Shown here: piece after piece, positions 33,302-42,399 of the stretch
Layout of the letters: the number at the start of each line of letters is the position of its first letter
Numbering within the stretch: position 1 is the stretch's first letter
Origin: Neoroseomonas lacus
Lineage (GTDB): Bacteria > Pseudomonadota > Alphaproteobacteria > Acetobacterales > Acetobacteraceae
DNA: 64,000 nucleotides
Reading direction: 5' to 3'
NCBI RefSeq assembly: GCF_014644535.1
Contig: NZ_BMKW01000010.1
Span: 29,664-93,663, forward strand
Notes under the pieces: model-generated
What the model saw: only the letters and a program-made list of their open reading frames with translations
Told to the model about the DNA's origin: nothing
Databases searched by the model: none
Translations under genes and position numbers: made by a program

Positions 33302-34407
33302 CAGCCGACCTCCGCAATGGGTTCGAATTCGGTGAGCATATCCGCCCCGAGCGGCCGGACGGCCACCCTGCGGAAGCGTGGCATGGCGGCGAGCGCGGCC
33401 AGGCGCAAGCCCTCGGTTGCCGGATGGCCGTCCCCGCCCATCACGCCAGGGGCGTGGAACCAGGCGAGACGGTCGACCAGCCCGGCGCGCAGCAGACCGG
33501 CGGCAAGCCCGGCGCCGCCCTCGGCCAGCACGCGCGTGACGCCGCGCCGGGCCAGGGCGGCCATCAGGGTGCGCAGATCGAGCCCCGCGTCGGATTGTGG
33601 CACGGTCAGCAACTCGACGCCGGCGGAGGTGAAGGGTGCCTGGGCGGCGGGCGGGTGGCCGGGGGCGGTGACGATGCAGGTCGGCGCCAGCCGCGCGGTG
33701 TTGACCAGCCGGGCGGTCGGAGGGGTGCGCAGCCGGGCATCGGCGACGACGCGCAGCATGGGGACGCGCTCCATGCCGGGGATCCGGCAGGTCAGGTCCG
33801 GATCATCGGCGAGCACGGTGCCGGAACCGACCAGGATGGCGTCGTGGCGGGCCCGCATGGCGTGGGCCTCACGCCGGGCCTCTGGGCCGGTGATCCAGCG
33901 GCTTTCACCCGTGGCGGTGGCGATGCGGCCATCGAGGGTGGTGGCGAGCTTCAGCGTGACGATCGGCAGGCCCTGCTCGATGCGGCGGAAGAAGCCGGCA
34001 TTCAGCGCGCGGGCCTCGGCTTCCAGCAGGCCTTCCTCGACCAGGATGCAGGCGTCGCGCAGCAGGTTGACGCCGCGGCCGTTCACCCGCGGGTCGGGGT
34101 CGCGCATGGCCATCACCACGCGGGCAACGCCGGCGGCGGTCAGCGCGTCGCAGCAGGGCGGGGTGCGGCCGTGGTGGGAGCAGGGTTCCAGGGTGACATA
34201 GGCGGTCGCACCGCGCGCCTGCGAGCCGGCTCGGCGCAGCGCCTCGGTCTCCGCATGTGGGCGGCCGCCAGGCTGGGTCCAGCCACGACCGATGACGCGG
34301 CCATGCTTGACCAGCACGCAGCCGACCGCCGGGTTCGGCCAGGCATTGCCTAGGCCGCGGCGGGCGAGCGCCAGGGCGGCGCGCATGTGCTGGAGGTCAT
34401 CGGACAT
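33301..34407 (-). CDS. ribD: Bifunctional riboflavin deaminase/reductase
   Basis: This 368-aa protein has an N-terminal deaminase with zinc site HAETEALRRAG and TLEPCSHHGRTPPCCDAL. The C-terminal reductase has LKLATTLDGRIATATGESRW, ILVGSGTVLADDPDLTCR and LAEGGAGLAAGLL. Together they carry out the second and third steps from GTP. ATG 34407 (MSDDLQHMRAAL) fits family length. It is the first rib gene after nrdR, 81 bases downstream of the nrdR stop. Confidence 0.95.
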   Translation of the reverse strand: MSDDLQHMRAALALARRGLGNAWPNPAVGCVLVKHGRVIGRGWTQPGGRPHAETEALRRAGSQARGATAYVTLEPCSHHGRTPPCCDALTAAGVARVVMAMRDPDPRVNGRGVNLLRDACILVEEGLLEAEARALNAGFFRRIEQGLPIVTLKLATTLDGRIATATGESRWITGPEARREAHAMRARHDAILVGSGTVLADDPDLTCRIPGMERVPMLRVVADARLRTPPTARLVNTARLAPTCIVTAPGHPPAAQAPFTSAGVELLTVPQSDAGLDLRTLMAALARRGVTRVLAEGGAGLAAGLLRAGLVDRLAWFHAPGVMGGDGHPATEGLRLAALAAMPRFRRVAVRPLGADMLTEFEPIAEVG

Positions 34408-34488
34408 GAAGCCTGGGGTTGTCCCGCAGCCGCGAAGACCGGGCAAGACGCGTCGAGCGTGGAGCTGCCCCCCGCGCGGCGCGGCGCG

Positions 34489-34944
34489 CTATTCCTTGCT
34501 GCCGAGCTCGCCCAGGAAAGCCTGGAAATCCTTCGCCTCGCTGAAATTGCGATAGACGCTGGCGAAGCGGACATAGGCGACCTGATCCAGCTCCTTCAGC
34601 GATTCCATCAGCAATTCGCCGATCTTACGCGAAGGGATTTCCGTCTCGCCTTCGGTTTCGAGGCGGCGCTGGATGGAATTCACCAGCCGCTCGATCCGGT
34701 CCTCATCGACCGGGCGCTTGCGCAAGGCGACGCGCACCGAGCGGGCGAGCTTTTCACGGTCGAAGGGGACGCGACGACCATCGGTCTTGAGGACCGTGAT
34801 TTCGCGCAGTTGCACGCGCTCGAACGTCGTGAAGCGCGCCCCGCATGCGGCGCAGGCCCGCCGGCGACGGATCGCCGCGGCGTCCTCGGCCGGGCGGCTG
34901 TCCTTCACCTGGGTGTCCTCGGCGCCGCAGAAGGGGCACTTCAT
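34489..34944 (-). CDS. nrdR: Transcriptional repressor NrdR
   Basis: This 151-aa protein has a zinc ribbon at the N-terminus ([13 protein letters not shown], then [17 protein letters not shown]) and an ATP-cone domain from about residue 50 ([20 protein letters not shown]). It senses dATP/ATP and represses ribonucleotide reductase genes at NrdR boxes. The position between glyA and ribD is conserved in alphaproteobacteria. Longer upstream frames overlap glyA and are not real. Confidence 0.95.
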   Translation of the reverse strand: MKCPFCGAEDTQVKDSRPAEDAAAIRRRRACAACGARFTTFERVQLREITVLKTDGRRVPFDREKLARSVRVALRKRPVDEDRIERLVNSIQRRLETEGETEIPSRKIGELLMESLKELDQVAYVRFASVYRNFSEAKDFQAFLGELGSKE

Positions 34945-34954
34945 GATGCGCCGC

Positions 34955-36292
34955 TCAGCCCGGGTAGACGGGGAAGCGGCGGCAGAGCTCGAGCACCTTG
35001 GCCGAGACGGCGGTCTCGATGGCGGCGTTGGCCTCCGCGTCATTGGCGCGGGCGGCGCCGTCCAGCACTTCGCCGATCAGCTTGCCGATCTCGCGGAATT
35101 CGCCGATGCCGAAGCCGCGCGTGGTGCCTGCGGGAGTGCCAAGGCGAACGCCAGAGGTGACCATCGGCTTCTCGGGGTCGAAGGGGATGGCGTTCTTGTT
35201 GCAGGTCAGATGGGCGCGGTTGAGCGCGGCCTCGGCCACCTTGCCGGTCAGCTTCTTCGGCCGCAGGTCGACCAGCAGCAGGTGGTTGTCGGTGCCATCG
35301 GTGACCAGGTCGAGGCCCTGGGCCTTGAGTTCCTCGGCCAGGGCCTTGGCGTTCGCCACGACGGCGGCGGCATAGGCGCGGAAGTCGGGCTTGAGAGCCT
35401 CGCCGAAGGCCACGGCCTTGGCGGCGATGACATGCATCAGCGGGCCGCCCTGCAGGCCCGGGAATACCGCCGAGTTGATCTTCTTGGCGATCGCCTCGTC
35501 GTTGGTGAGCACCATGCCGCCGCGCGGGCCGCGCAGGGTCTTGTGCGTGGTGGTGGTGGTGACGTGGGCGTGGGGGATGGGGCTGTCATGCGCGCCGCCG
35601 GCCACGAGGCCGGCGAAATGCGCCATGTCCACCATGAAATAGGCGCCGACCTCATCGGCGATGGCGCGGAAGCGGGCGAAGTCCCAGGCGCGGGCATAGG
35701 CGGAGCCACCGGCGACGATGACCTTGGGCTTCGTTTCGCGAGCGATGCGCGCGACCTCGTCCATGTCGATGCGCTGGTCCTCGCGCCGCACGGTGTAGGG
35801 CGCGACCTTGAACCACTTGCCGGACTGGTTGGCCGGGGCGCCATGGGTCAGGTGCCCACCGGCGGCGAGGTCGAGGCCCATGAAGGTGTCGCCCGGCTGC
35901 ATCAGGGCGAAGAAGACGGCCTGATTGGCCTGGGCGCCAGAATGGGGCTGCACATTGGCGAAACCGGCGCCGAAGAGCTGGCAGGCACGCTCGATGGCCA
36001 GGCGCTCGGCGATGTCCACCGCCTCGCAGCCGCCGTAGTAGCGGCGGCCGGGGTAGCCCTCGGCGTATTTGTTGGTCAGCACGCTGCCCTGCGCCTCGAG
36101 CACGGCGCGGGAGACGATGTTCTCGCTCGCGATCAGCTCGATGCCGTCCTGCTGGCGCGTCAGTTCCTGCGCGACGGCGGCGGCGATGGCCGGGTCCGCG
36201 GCGGCCAGGCTGGCGCGGAAGAAGGCGTCGGGGGGGGTGCCGGCGGCAGGGCCGTCCGGCGCGCGGAGGGGGGCGGGGGCGGGGCGCATCAT
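34955..36292 (-). CDS. glyA: Serine hydroxymethyltransferase
   Basis: This 445-aa PLP enzyme interconverts serine and glycine with tetrahydrofolate. Clear family segments are [52 protein letters not shown], the PLP-lysine motif [15 protein letters not shown] and [16 protein letters not shown] 25-residue Pro/Ala-rich N-terminal extension is present. Its ATG overlaps the rpiB stop by ATGA. Confidence 0.96.
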   Translation of the reverse strand: MMRPAPAPLRAPDGPAAGTPPDAFFRASLAAADPAIAAAVAQELTRQQDGIELIASENIVSRAVLEAQGSVLTNKYAEGYPGRRYYGGCEAVDIAERLAIERACQLFGAGFANVQPHSGAQANQAVFFALMQPGDTFMGLDLAAGGHLTHGAPANQSGKWFKVAPYTVRREDQRIDMDEVARIARETKPKVIVAGGSAYARAWDFARFRAIADEVGAYFMVDMAHFAGLVAGGAHDSPIPHAHVTTTTTHKTLRGPRGGMVLTNDEAIAKKINSAVFPGLQGGPLMHVIAAKAVAFGEALKPDFRAYAAAVVANAKALAEELKAQGLDLVTDGTDNHLLLVDLRPKKLTGKVAEAALNRAHLTCNKNAIPFDPEKPMVTSGVRLGTPAGTTRGFGIGEFREIGKLIGEVLDGAARANDAEANAAIETAVSAKVLELCRRFPVYPG

Positions 36293-36759
36293 GCGCCGGG
36301 TTTTGCGCTTCCTCGGTCGAGCTTGGCAAGACGGCGGTCGTGGCGGCCAGCTTCATAGGGGGTGGCGAGGAAGACGCGCAGGGCATCGAGGGCGGTTTCG
36401 ACACCGATGGTGCGCGCACCGAAGCAGGCGATGTTGGCGTTGTTGTGGGCGCGGGTCAGGCGCGCTTCGGTGGTGTCGTGCAGGACGGCGGCGCGGATGC
36501 CGGGGTGGCGGTTGGCGGCGATGGCCATGCCGATGCCGGTGCCGCAGACAAGGATGCCGAAGGGGGCACCGCCGGCCGTCATGGCGTCGACGACCAGATG
36601 GGCGAAATCCGGATAGTCGACCGACTCGGCGGAATTGGTGCCGAAATCCTGCACGGCATGACCTTCGGCCTCGAGCGCGGCCTTGATGGCGAGCTTGAGC
36701 GGAAGGCCGCCATGGTCGGCAGCGATGGGGATGGGCGGCTTGGTCGGGGACGACGACAT
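36289..36759 (-). CDS. rpiB: Ribose-5-phosphate isomerase B
   Basis: This 156-aa enzyme isomerises ribose 5-phosphate and ribulose 5-phosphate. Motifs are [56 protein letters not shown] and [14 protein letters not shown]; the Cys of VCGTGIGM is the usual base. ATG 36759 gives MSSSPTKPP. It heads the glyA-nrdR-rib operon and is divergent from the glycan block. Confidence 0.94.
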   Translation of the reverse strand: MSSSPTKPPIPIAADHGGLPLKLAIKAALEAEGHAVQDFGTNSAESVDYPDFAHLVVDAMTAGGAPFGILVCGTGIGMAIAANRHPGIRAAVLHDTTEARLTRAHNNANIACFGARTIGVETALDALRVFLATPYEAGRHDRRLAKLDRGSAKPGA

Positions 36760-36943
36760 GGGTCTTTGTTCGCACAGGCCTCGCCGGCAGATCAACTACG
36801 CCGCGGCGGAACCGGTCAGAAAGGCGTGATCCCATGCGTGGTCCGCCGGGGTCGCTTCGGCGGAACTGCGGAACGGGGCTACGACCCTAGGTTGTGGAGA
36901 CTGACATATCCTGCGAAATTGGCGCCTCGGAACAAGGTGCTTG

Positions 36944-37591
36944 ATGATGGCAAAGACTGCGACGGCGTCCACGGTCATTGAGGTCCCCTCCGCACCGCGG
37001 ATGAGCGAGGGCGAGATCGCGTTGTTTGGGAGGGCCCTGGACGGGTGCCATGCCTATCTCGAATACGGAGCGGGCGGGTCGACGGGCTTCGTGCTCAACA
37101 GCGGTGTCGAACGGATGGTATCGATCGAGTCTGATAAGGGCTGGGTCGAGGCTCTTCGCCAGGATCCCAGGATCGTTGAAGCCACCGCCTCCGGCAGGCT
37201 GCGCCTCCTGCATGGCGACATCGGGCCGACCCGCGAATGGGGCTTCCCGGTCGATAAATCCTCCATCGCGCTGTGGCCCGGCTACCCGGAGGCACCCTGG
37301 CCGGTCTGGGAACAGCTTGGTGAGAGCCCGAGCCTCGTGCTGGTGGACGGCCGCTTCCGCATCGCCTGCGCGCTGCGCGCAGGCCTATGCTTCATCGACA
37401 GCGGCACGCAGGAAACAGCCCGCATCCTGTGCCACGACGTATCCGCCAAGCGGCCCGCCTACGACACCATCTTCGAGTGGTTCGACAAGGTTGAGGTTGT
37501 CGACACCCTGGTTCTGGCGCAGCTGAAGCCGGGCACCGACCGTGCGGCCCTCGCGGCTGAGTACAAGCGGCGCCTTTACTGGACGATTTGA
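36944..37591 (+). CDS. Rossmann-type protein, possible methyltransferase
   Basis: This protein of about 215 aa has YLEYGAGGSTGFVL, which resembles the SAM-binding glycine loop of class I methyltransferases. MVSIESDKGWVEAL gives the acidic residue after strand 2, followed by PSLVLVDGRFRIACALRAG. Similar proteins lie in surface polysaccharide clusters, but the activity is unproven. Starts at TTG 36941, ATG 36944 or ATG 36947 are all possible; AAGGTG upstream favours 36944. It is the first gene of the glycan block. Confidence 0.65.
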   Translation: MMAKTATASTVIEVPSAPRMSEGEIALFGRALDGCHAYLEYGAGGSTGFVLNSGVERMVSIESDKGWVEALRQDPRIVEATASGRLRLLHGDIGPTREWGFPVDKSSIALWPGYPEAPWPVWEQLGESPSLVLVDGRFRIACALRAGLCFIDSGTQETARILCHDVSAKRPAYDTIFEWFDKVEVVDTLVLAQLKPGTDRAALAAEYKRRLYWTI

Positions 37592-37739
37592 CAAGAAGCT
37601 CGATCTACACTGGCGTCAACTACGCAACTCTTGCGCGGCTGGCCGGTCGTGCCGTGGCGCGCATCGCGGCGCGTGGCGTGCTGAGCGTCGTCACAGCAGG
37701 CATCTCGCGCCATGCGGACACGGCGCGAGGTTCGACGGG

Positions 37740-38771
37740 CTAGGCGCCGGCGGCGGCAAGCCCGGCGTCGTCGCCCCGGTCCGTCGCGTCGTTCGAGGTC
37801 GCATCGCCGGTGGACGACATCGCTTCGGCGACCTGAAACGCAAAGGGCGGTGCGTCGCGGATCGACAGCATGACTTCCAGATTGTTCAAGCGCCGTGCCT
37901 GGTCCACCGCCTGCCTGATCGCCGGATCGGCCATCACCGTCGCGATCGCGGCCTCGAGGCCGGGCAGCATGCGATGGATCGACGTCTCCTGAACGTCGTT
38001 GGCGTCGCGCTGCTGCCAGTATTCCCGGCTGAAGCGGTTCTTCATCCCGGTACCCGATCCGCGCCGCCGCTTGACCAGGTACTGGTCGAGGCTGCGAACC
38101 GCGTAGTGGTTGAGTTGGACAAGATCCATGCCGCCCCAGCCATCCGGCACCTTACGTAAGCGCTCCATCCGATGCACGGTGTCGGGCAGGAAGACACCCG
38201 ACCCGTTGTACATCCGGGGAAGGGCATCGTATTTTTGATAGAAGTTCGGCATGTGCATGCCGATACCCGAGAATTTCCTGCCCATCTTGTGGATGGTCTT
38301 GACGATCATGTTGTCAGGATGCTCGACCAGAGACGCGAGATCGAATTGGCGGATCACCAGGTCGTTCTGCATGAAGATCTGATGGGCGGACCCGAAATGC
38401 CTCATCTGCATCATGATCGCATCGGCATCCGGCACGGCGTCGAACAGATCTGACAGCCTGCCGTCGCCGCATTTGATATTGATGAATTCATCGACGTCGA
38501 AGGCGATCGCCCAATCGGCCGACTTCACCTGCGGAAACGAACGGGCCTGCGAAAAGGCGGCGACCTGTGGCGCCATATCGGGAAGGCCGTGATTCTCGAT
38601 GGCCGTGACCAGGCCTGCCTTGGCCAGCGCCTGCGCCACGAGATCCGTGCCATCGGAGCAATCGTTGTAGAACAGCACGATGTCCGTGAAGCCGATCAGT
38701 CGATGATAGGCGACCCACTCCACGAGAAACGGCGCCTCGTTTCGCACGCTCGTGACCGCGACGATCTTCAT
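37740..38771 (-). CDS. Glycosyltransferase family 2-like protein
   Basis: This 343-aa protein has the glyco_tranf_2_4 layout: IVAVTSVRNEAPFLVEWVAYHR, IVLFYNDCSDGTDLVAQAL and the DxD-type ADWAIAFDVDEFINI. A middle part with QLNHYAVRSLDQYLVKRRRG is typical of this subgroup. It should transfer a sugar from a nucleotide donor. Its ATG overlaps the stop of the sulfotransferase gene upstream (ATGA), so both belong to one unit, probably building or decorating a surface glycan. Confidence 0.82.
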   Translation of the reverse strand: MKIVAVTSVRNEAPFLVEWVAYHRLIGFTDIVLFYNDCSDGTDLVAQALAKAGLVTAIENHGLPDMAPQVAAFSQARSFPQVKSADWAIAFDVDEFINIKCGDGRLSDLFDAVPDADAIMMQMRHFGSAHQIFMQNDLVIRQFDLASLVEHPDNMIVKTIHKMGRKFSGIGMHMPNFYQKYDALPRMYNGSGVFLPDTVHRMERLRKVPDGWGGMDLVQLNHYAVRSLDQYLVKRRRGSGTGMKNRFSREYWQQRDANDVQETSIHRMLPGLEAAIATVMADPAIRQAVDQARRLNNLEVMLSIRDAPPFAFQVAEAMSSTGDATSNDATDRGDDAGLAAAGA

Positions 38772-39670
38772 GCGGCAGGGCCTTTCATATTGTCATCGAA
38801 CGGTTCGAGCGAAGCCGCGCCAGCAGGCTGGACTGTGCGCTGCCTGTTCGAACGGTAGATATCGGCAAGCCTCGCCTCGAGAATGTCGCGGATTCGAGGC
38901 GGCATAGGCATCTCCTGGCCGGGGAACACCACGGCGGCGGCGCGCCGGAGGGTCGCGGCATGCGGCTTCACCCCGAGGAAGTCGCAGATGCCGGTGAGCA
39001 GTGCTTCCGGTTCACGGATTATCTGCTCGAAGTCCGCTGCGAACATTCGGTCGGGACCGAATGCCGCGGTCCAGCGATCCAGGATCCGGGCGTAGTCGCA
39101 GCGCACGATCACATCGTCCTGCTCGGCCAGCCTCTCGATATCGATGCCGGACTGCCGGGAGGCGAGCATGCGGATGTGCGACCAACACCGCTCGATCGGG
39201 TCGCGCATCAGGAAAATGACTTTCAGCTGTGGGCAAAGACGCTTCACATGCGCCACGCCCTCGGGAGGCAGCAGACTGTACTCCGGCGTGATCTCGCCGC
39301 AAATCCGGTGCGGCCCGGCATGTGAGAAGATGCGCCCGTACCAGTCGTCGGAGATCGGCTCGGCGGCGAGGGACGCGATGGCATGCATCGTGCGCAGGTC
39401 CAACCGCTCGCCTTCGCTGCGCTTGACCAGCCGCCTCGCCGCGTTCTCCGCGTGGCGCTGCCGATGCGCCCGGGTCCAGTTGCGATGCGCCGGTATGTGG
39501 ACGTCGTTGAAGTACTGGATCTCCTTGATCCAGGGCATCCAAATTTCCGGATTTCGCCGCAAATTCGCATCCAGCCACGTCGTGCCGGCCTTCTGCGCGC
39601 CGATGCACAGGAAATCAGGAAACCGTTGTTCTCGGCTCGATGACGGTCCTGCGAGCGACGGCACGGTCAT
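38768..39670 (-). CDS. PAPS-dependent sulfotransferase (minus-strand copy)
   Basis: This 300-aa sulfotransferase-domain protein has the 5'-phosphosulfate loop CIGAQKAGTTWLDANLRRNP at about residues 22-41. KEIQYFND follows, then the 3'-phosphate-binding segment VIFLMRDPIERCWSHIRMLA. It should move sulfate from PAPS to a glycan or small molecule in the cytoplasm. It is divergent from a second sulfotransferase with an almost identical active-site loop and is coupled to the glycosyltransferase downstream. Confidence 0.88.
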   Translation of the reverse strand: MTVPSLAGPSSSREQRFPDFLCIGAQKAGTTWLDANLRRNPEIWMPWIKEIQYFNDVHIPAHRNWTRAHRQRHAENAARRLVKRSEGERLDLRTMHAIASLAAEPISDDWYGRIFSHAGPHRICGEITPEYSLLPPEGVAHVKRLCPQLKVIFLMRDPIERCWSHIRMLASRQSGIDIERLAEQDDVIVRCDYARILDRWTAAFGPDRMFAADFEQIIREPEALLTGICDFLGVKPHAATLRRAAAVVFPGQEMPMPPRIRDILEARLADIYRSNRQRTVQPAGAASLEPFDDNMKGPAA

Positions 39671-39672
39671 GA

Positions 39673-39714
39673 TGGCTTTTCATCTGGCATGGCATTCAAG
39701 GTGGCTTTTCATCT
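39673..39714. repeat. 13-bp direct repeat between divergent sulfotransferases
   Basis: TGGCTTTTCATCT occurs at 39673-39685 and again at 39702-39714, exactly 29 bases apart, in the 109-base divergent intergenic region. Spacing near three helical turns could suit a regulator binding one face of the DNA. No promoter is assigned. Confidence 0.6.
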
Positions 39715-39779
39715 CGCACGGTTGAGCGGTAAGAGAAAGTCTCGCCTGGCGCCGCCGGGTACCCTGCCTGGAGTGCTTC

Positions 39780-40733
39780 ATGCTGGAAAAGATTGCGCAG
39801 AACGAGGCCGCGGGGACCGCAACGCGTGACCGCCGCAGCCCGCATTATGCGCCACTCCAGACAGCACGCGCCGCACGCCCCGACTTCCTCTGCATCGGTG
39901 CCCAGAAGGCCGGCACGACATGGCTCTACGCCAATCTGCGCAGCCACCCCGACATCCTGATGCCGCCGGTGAAGGAAGTGGCCTACTTTTCGAGCATCTA
40001 TGTTCCCGGTTGGGCCAAGGCGGACGCTGACCATCGCGCATTCCAGGTTGCTCAGGCGCGTCGTCACTGGACCGCTCCAGACCGCGACGGGGCCAAGGGT
40101 CCACGCCCCGACGTTCGCGCCCGCATGCTCGCAAGCCTCGATGCCCTGGCACAGGAACCGATGGACGACGCGGCCTATGCCACGCTGTTCGAAGGATGCA
40201 GTGTCGATCAGATCTGCGGGGAAATCTCGCCGCAGTACTGCGTGCTGCCGCGCGAGGGAATCCGCCACGCCCTCTCGATGAACCCGAACCTCAAGGTCGT
40301 TGCGCTGCTGCGCCATCCGGTGGCGCGCGCGATGTCCCACATCGCCATGCTGTGCGGGAAGGGTCCGACCGCGGAGCGGATGAAGGAGATTGCGCTCTCC
40401 AACTGGTGGAACGGCGTTTCCTGGTATTCCGACTATGGCACTTGGCTGGTGCGCTGGAAGGGCATGTTGCCGCCTGGTCAGTTGCATATCGATTACAATG
40501 GCCTCATTCGGGATGACCCGATGGGTGTTCTTCGCCGGGTTTCCGATTTTCTCGGCCTGCCTTTTAGCGAGGCGTATTTCCCGAAGGCACGGGAACGGGT
40601 CTTCGAAGGCGGCAAGCCCGAGGGCAATACCGATGAGGTCCGCGCTATTGTTGCCGAAAAGCTAGCGCCACTGCTCCAGGACCTGCGGGAACGTCTACCG
40701 GCAGTTGCGGAGGCACTCGACCTCCACGGCTAA
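39780..40733 (+). CDS. PAPS-dependent sulfotransferase (plus-strand copy)
   Basis: This 317-aa protein is paralogous to the minus-strand sulfotransferase: DFLCIGAQKAGTTWLYANLR at about 38-57, KEVAYFSSIYVPG, QICGEISPQYCVLPREG and VVALLRHPVARAMSHIAML. It has additional GNTDEVR and ERLPAVAEALD segments near the C-terminus. Two linked copies suggest two sulfation positions or acceptors on the same product. The start has only a weak ribosome-binding site. Confidence 0.88.
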   Translation: MLEKIAQNEAAGTATRDRRSPHYAPLQTARAARPDFLCIGAQKAGTTWLYANLRSHPDILMPPVKEVAYFSSIYVPGWAKADADHRAFQVAQARRHWTAPDRDGAKGPRPDVRARMLASLDALAQEPMDDAAYATLFEGCSVDQICGEISPQYCVLPREGIRHALSMNPNLKVVALLRHPVARAMSHIAMLCGKGPTAERMKEIALSNWWNGVSWYSDYGTWLVRWKGMLPPGQLHIDYNGLIRDDPMGVLRRVSDFLGLPFSEAYFPKARERVFEGGKPEGNTDEVRAIVAEKLAPLLQDLRERLPAVAEALDLHG

Positions 40734-40811
40734 GCGCGTTAGATTTTTCATGCAATCTGCCACAGCAAATCGCCCGCACGCGCTCATCGATCAGACACGA
40801 GAGTGAAGTCC

Positions 40812-41438
40812 ATGGACTCGATCGCAGACCAAGGAAGCCCCATCGTGACTAGCGCCAGTGCAGACATCGAATCCCTGCGTATCGAGGTGGCCGATCTTCG
40901 GGCGCGGCTCGAAGGCTATGAACGCCTCCTTCAGCTTCGCGACGCCGCGATGATGCACGCCGAACCTGCGATTGCCCCGCCGGCCGCCGCGCCTGCCGCG
41001 ACGCCGACGCCCCGCCCGCCCCTGCCTGCCAAATTCGAGATCGCCGCGGATCAGCTGCTGCCGGCCCAGGACGGCTTCTACCACCTCGAATGGGGTCCGG
41101 AGGGCGCGTTCCGCTGGACCGGCCCGACGGCGGAGATCCATTTCGAAGCCTGGGTCGACCGCAGCGAACCCCTGGTCGCCTCGATGCGGATCTTCCATTT
41201 CGGCACGCCGGCGAACGCCAAGGAGCTGGCGCTCGAAGTCGATGGCGCCCTCTATCCGCTCAGCCGCGAGGGCAACCAGAAGCTCATGCGTTCCACCCCG
41301 ATCGCACCGCGCGTCGGCGACGGGCCGACGCGGCTGACGCTGAAAGTGCCGCACATGCACTCGCCCGCCGAACGGGGGCTGGCCGACAAGCGCATCCTGG
41401 GCATTGCCTTCCAGCTCCTCCGTATCGAGCGAGGCTGA
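40812..41438 (+). CDS. Hypothetical protein with coiled coil and beta domain
   Basis: This protein of about 208 aa has a short coiled coil (ESLRIEVADLRARLEGYERL, residues 17-36 or so), an Ala/Pro-rich linker, and a C-terminal domain of strand-like segments (FYHLEWGPEGAFRWTGP, MRIFHFGTPANAKELALEVD, RILGIAFQLLRIERG). The latter resembles carbohydrate-binding or glycosyltransferase-associated beta domains, but no family is certain. A GTG at 40803 is an alternative start. It precedes a GT2 gene by 7 bases, so it likely belongs to the glycan operon. Confidence 0.6.
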   Translation: MDSIADQGSPIVTSASADIESLRIEVADLRARLEGYERLLQLRDAAMMHAEPAIAPPAAAPAATPTPRPPLPAKFEIAADQLLPAQDGFYHLEWGPEGAFRWTGPTAEIHFEAWVDRSEPLVASMRIFHFGTPANAKELALEVDGALYPLSREGNQKLMRSTPIAPRVGDGPTRLTLKVPHMHSPAERGLADKRILGIAFQLLRIERG

Positions 41439-41445
41439 GAACTCC

Positions 41446-42399
41446 ATGGCTGCGCACACCCGCCGCATCAGCGCGGCCATCTGCACCTATGAGCGCTACG
41501 ATCTTCTCCCCGGCGCCATTGAATCGGCCCTCAAGCAGTCGCTGCCATCCGACACCTACGAAGTCATCGTCATCGACAATTCGCCCGACCCGGAACGTTC
41601 GGCGCGCGAGTCCTCTGCCTTCGCCGGCCGCCCCAACCTCACTTGGCTCCATGAGCCGCGGCCTGGCCTGTCCAATGCACGCAACGTCGCTGCACGCCAC
41701 GCCAAGGCGCCAATCATCGCCTACCTAGACGACGACGCCCGCGCCGATGCCGTCTGGCTCGAGAACATCGCCGGCTGCTTCGACGAGTTCGGCGACAGCG
41801 TGAAGGTCGTGGGCGGACGCATCCGCCCCTGGTGGGGCGCACCCCGGCCGGATTGGCTGCCCGACCAGATGCTGGGCGGCATCACGGTCGTCGACCTCGG
41901 CTCCAAGCGTCGCCTCCTGGGTGAAGGCGAATGGGTGGCTGGTGCCAACATCGCCTTTCGTGTCGCCGCGTTGCGCCACGCCGGCTGGTTCAACACCTCA
42001 CTCGGCCGCACCGGCGGGGGTGCCAGCCTGCTCTCCGCCGAGGAGACCGCGTTGACCGACCGGATCAAGGCCCAGGGCGGCCTCGTCGCCTACGACCCCC
42101 TCGGCGCCGTGGACCACTGGGTGGACCCGGAACGGCTGACGCAGCGCTGGTTCCGCCGCCGCGCCGCCTGGCAGGCGGTCTCGGACTACATGAACGACCC
42201 GAAGGCCAGCATGGCGCGGCACGGCGAGGCATGGCTGCAGACGAAGTCGTATCTGCTGTCGCGCAATCCGGCTGACCGGACGATGCGCGGCCTCGCGCTG
42301 CGGCAGGCGGATGCCGGTGATTTTCATTGGCAGACCTCCGCGATCTACAACGCGGTGACCGCATTGCTTGCCGGGCTGGACGAGCAGGATGACGTCTAG
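41446..42399 (+). CDS. Glycosyltransferase family 2
   Basis: This 317-aa GT-A enzyme starts ISAAICTYERYDLLPGAIES, then YEVIVIDNSPDPERS, GLSNARNVAARHAKAPIIAY and the metal-binding LDDDARADAVWL. GGRIRPWWGAPRPDWLP and GEWVAGANIAFRVAAL follow, as in rhamnosyl- and glucosyl-type family 2 enzymes. It is cytoplasmic or membrane-associated and probably extends a surface glycan. ATG 41446 lies 7 bases after the preceding stop; the next gene starts inside its last codons. Confidence 0.88.
   Translation: MAAHTRRISAAICTYERYDLLPGAIESALKQSLPSDTYEVIVIDNSPDPERSARESSAFAGRPNLTWLHEPRPGLSNARNVAARHAKAPIIAYLDDDARADAVWLENIAGCFDEFGDSVKVVGGRIRPWWGAPRPDWLPDQMLGGITVVDLGSKRRLLGEGEWVAGANIAFRVAALRHAGWFNTSLGRTGGGASLLSAEETALTDRIKAQGGLVAYDPLGAVDHWVDPERLTQRWFRRRAAWQAVSDYMNDPKASMARHGEAWLQTKSYLLSRNPADRTMRGLALRQADAGDFHWQTSAIYNAVTALLAGLDEQDDV

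Noticed and set aside
34408-34488. FMN riboswitch controlling the rib genes
   Set aside because: The 81-base nrdR-ribD spacer is too short and shows none of the conserved RFN stems; the rib genes are embedded in an operon.
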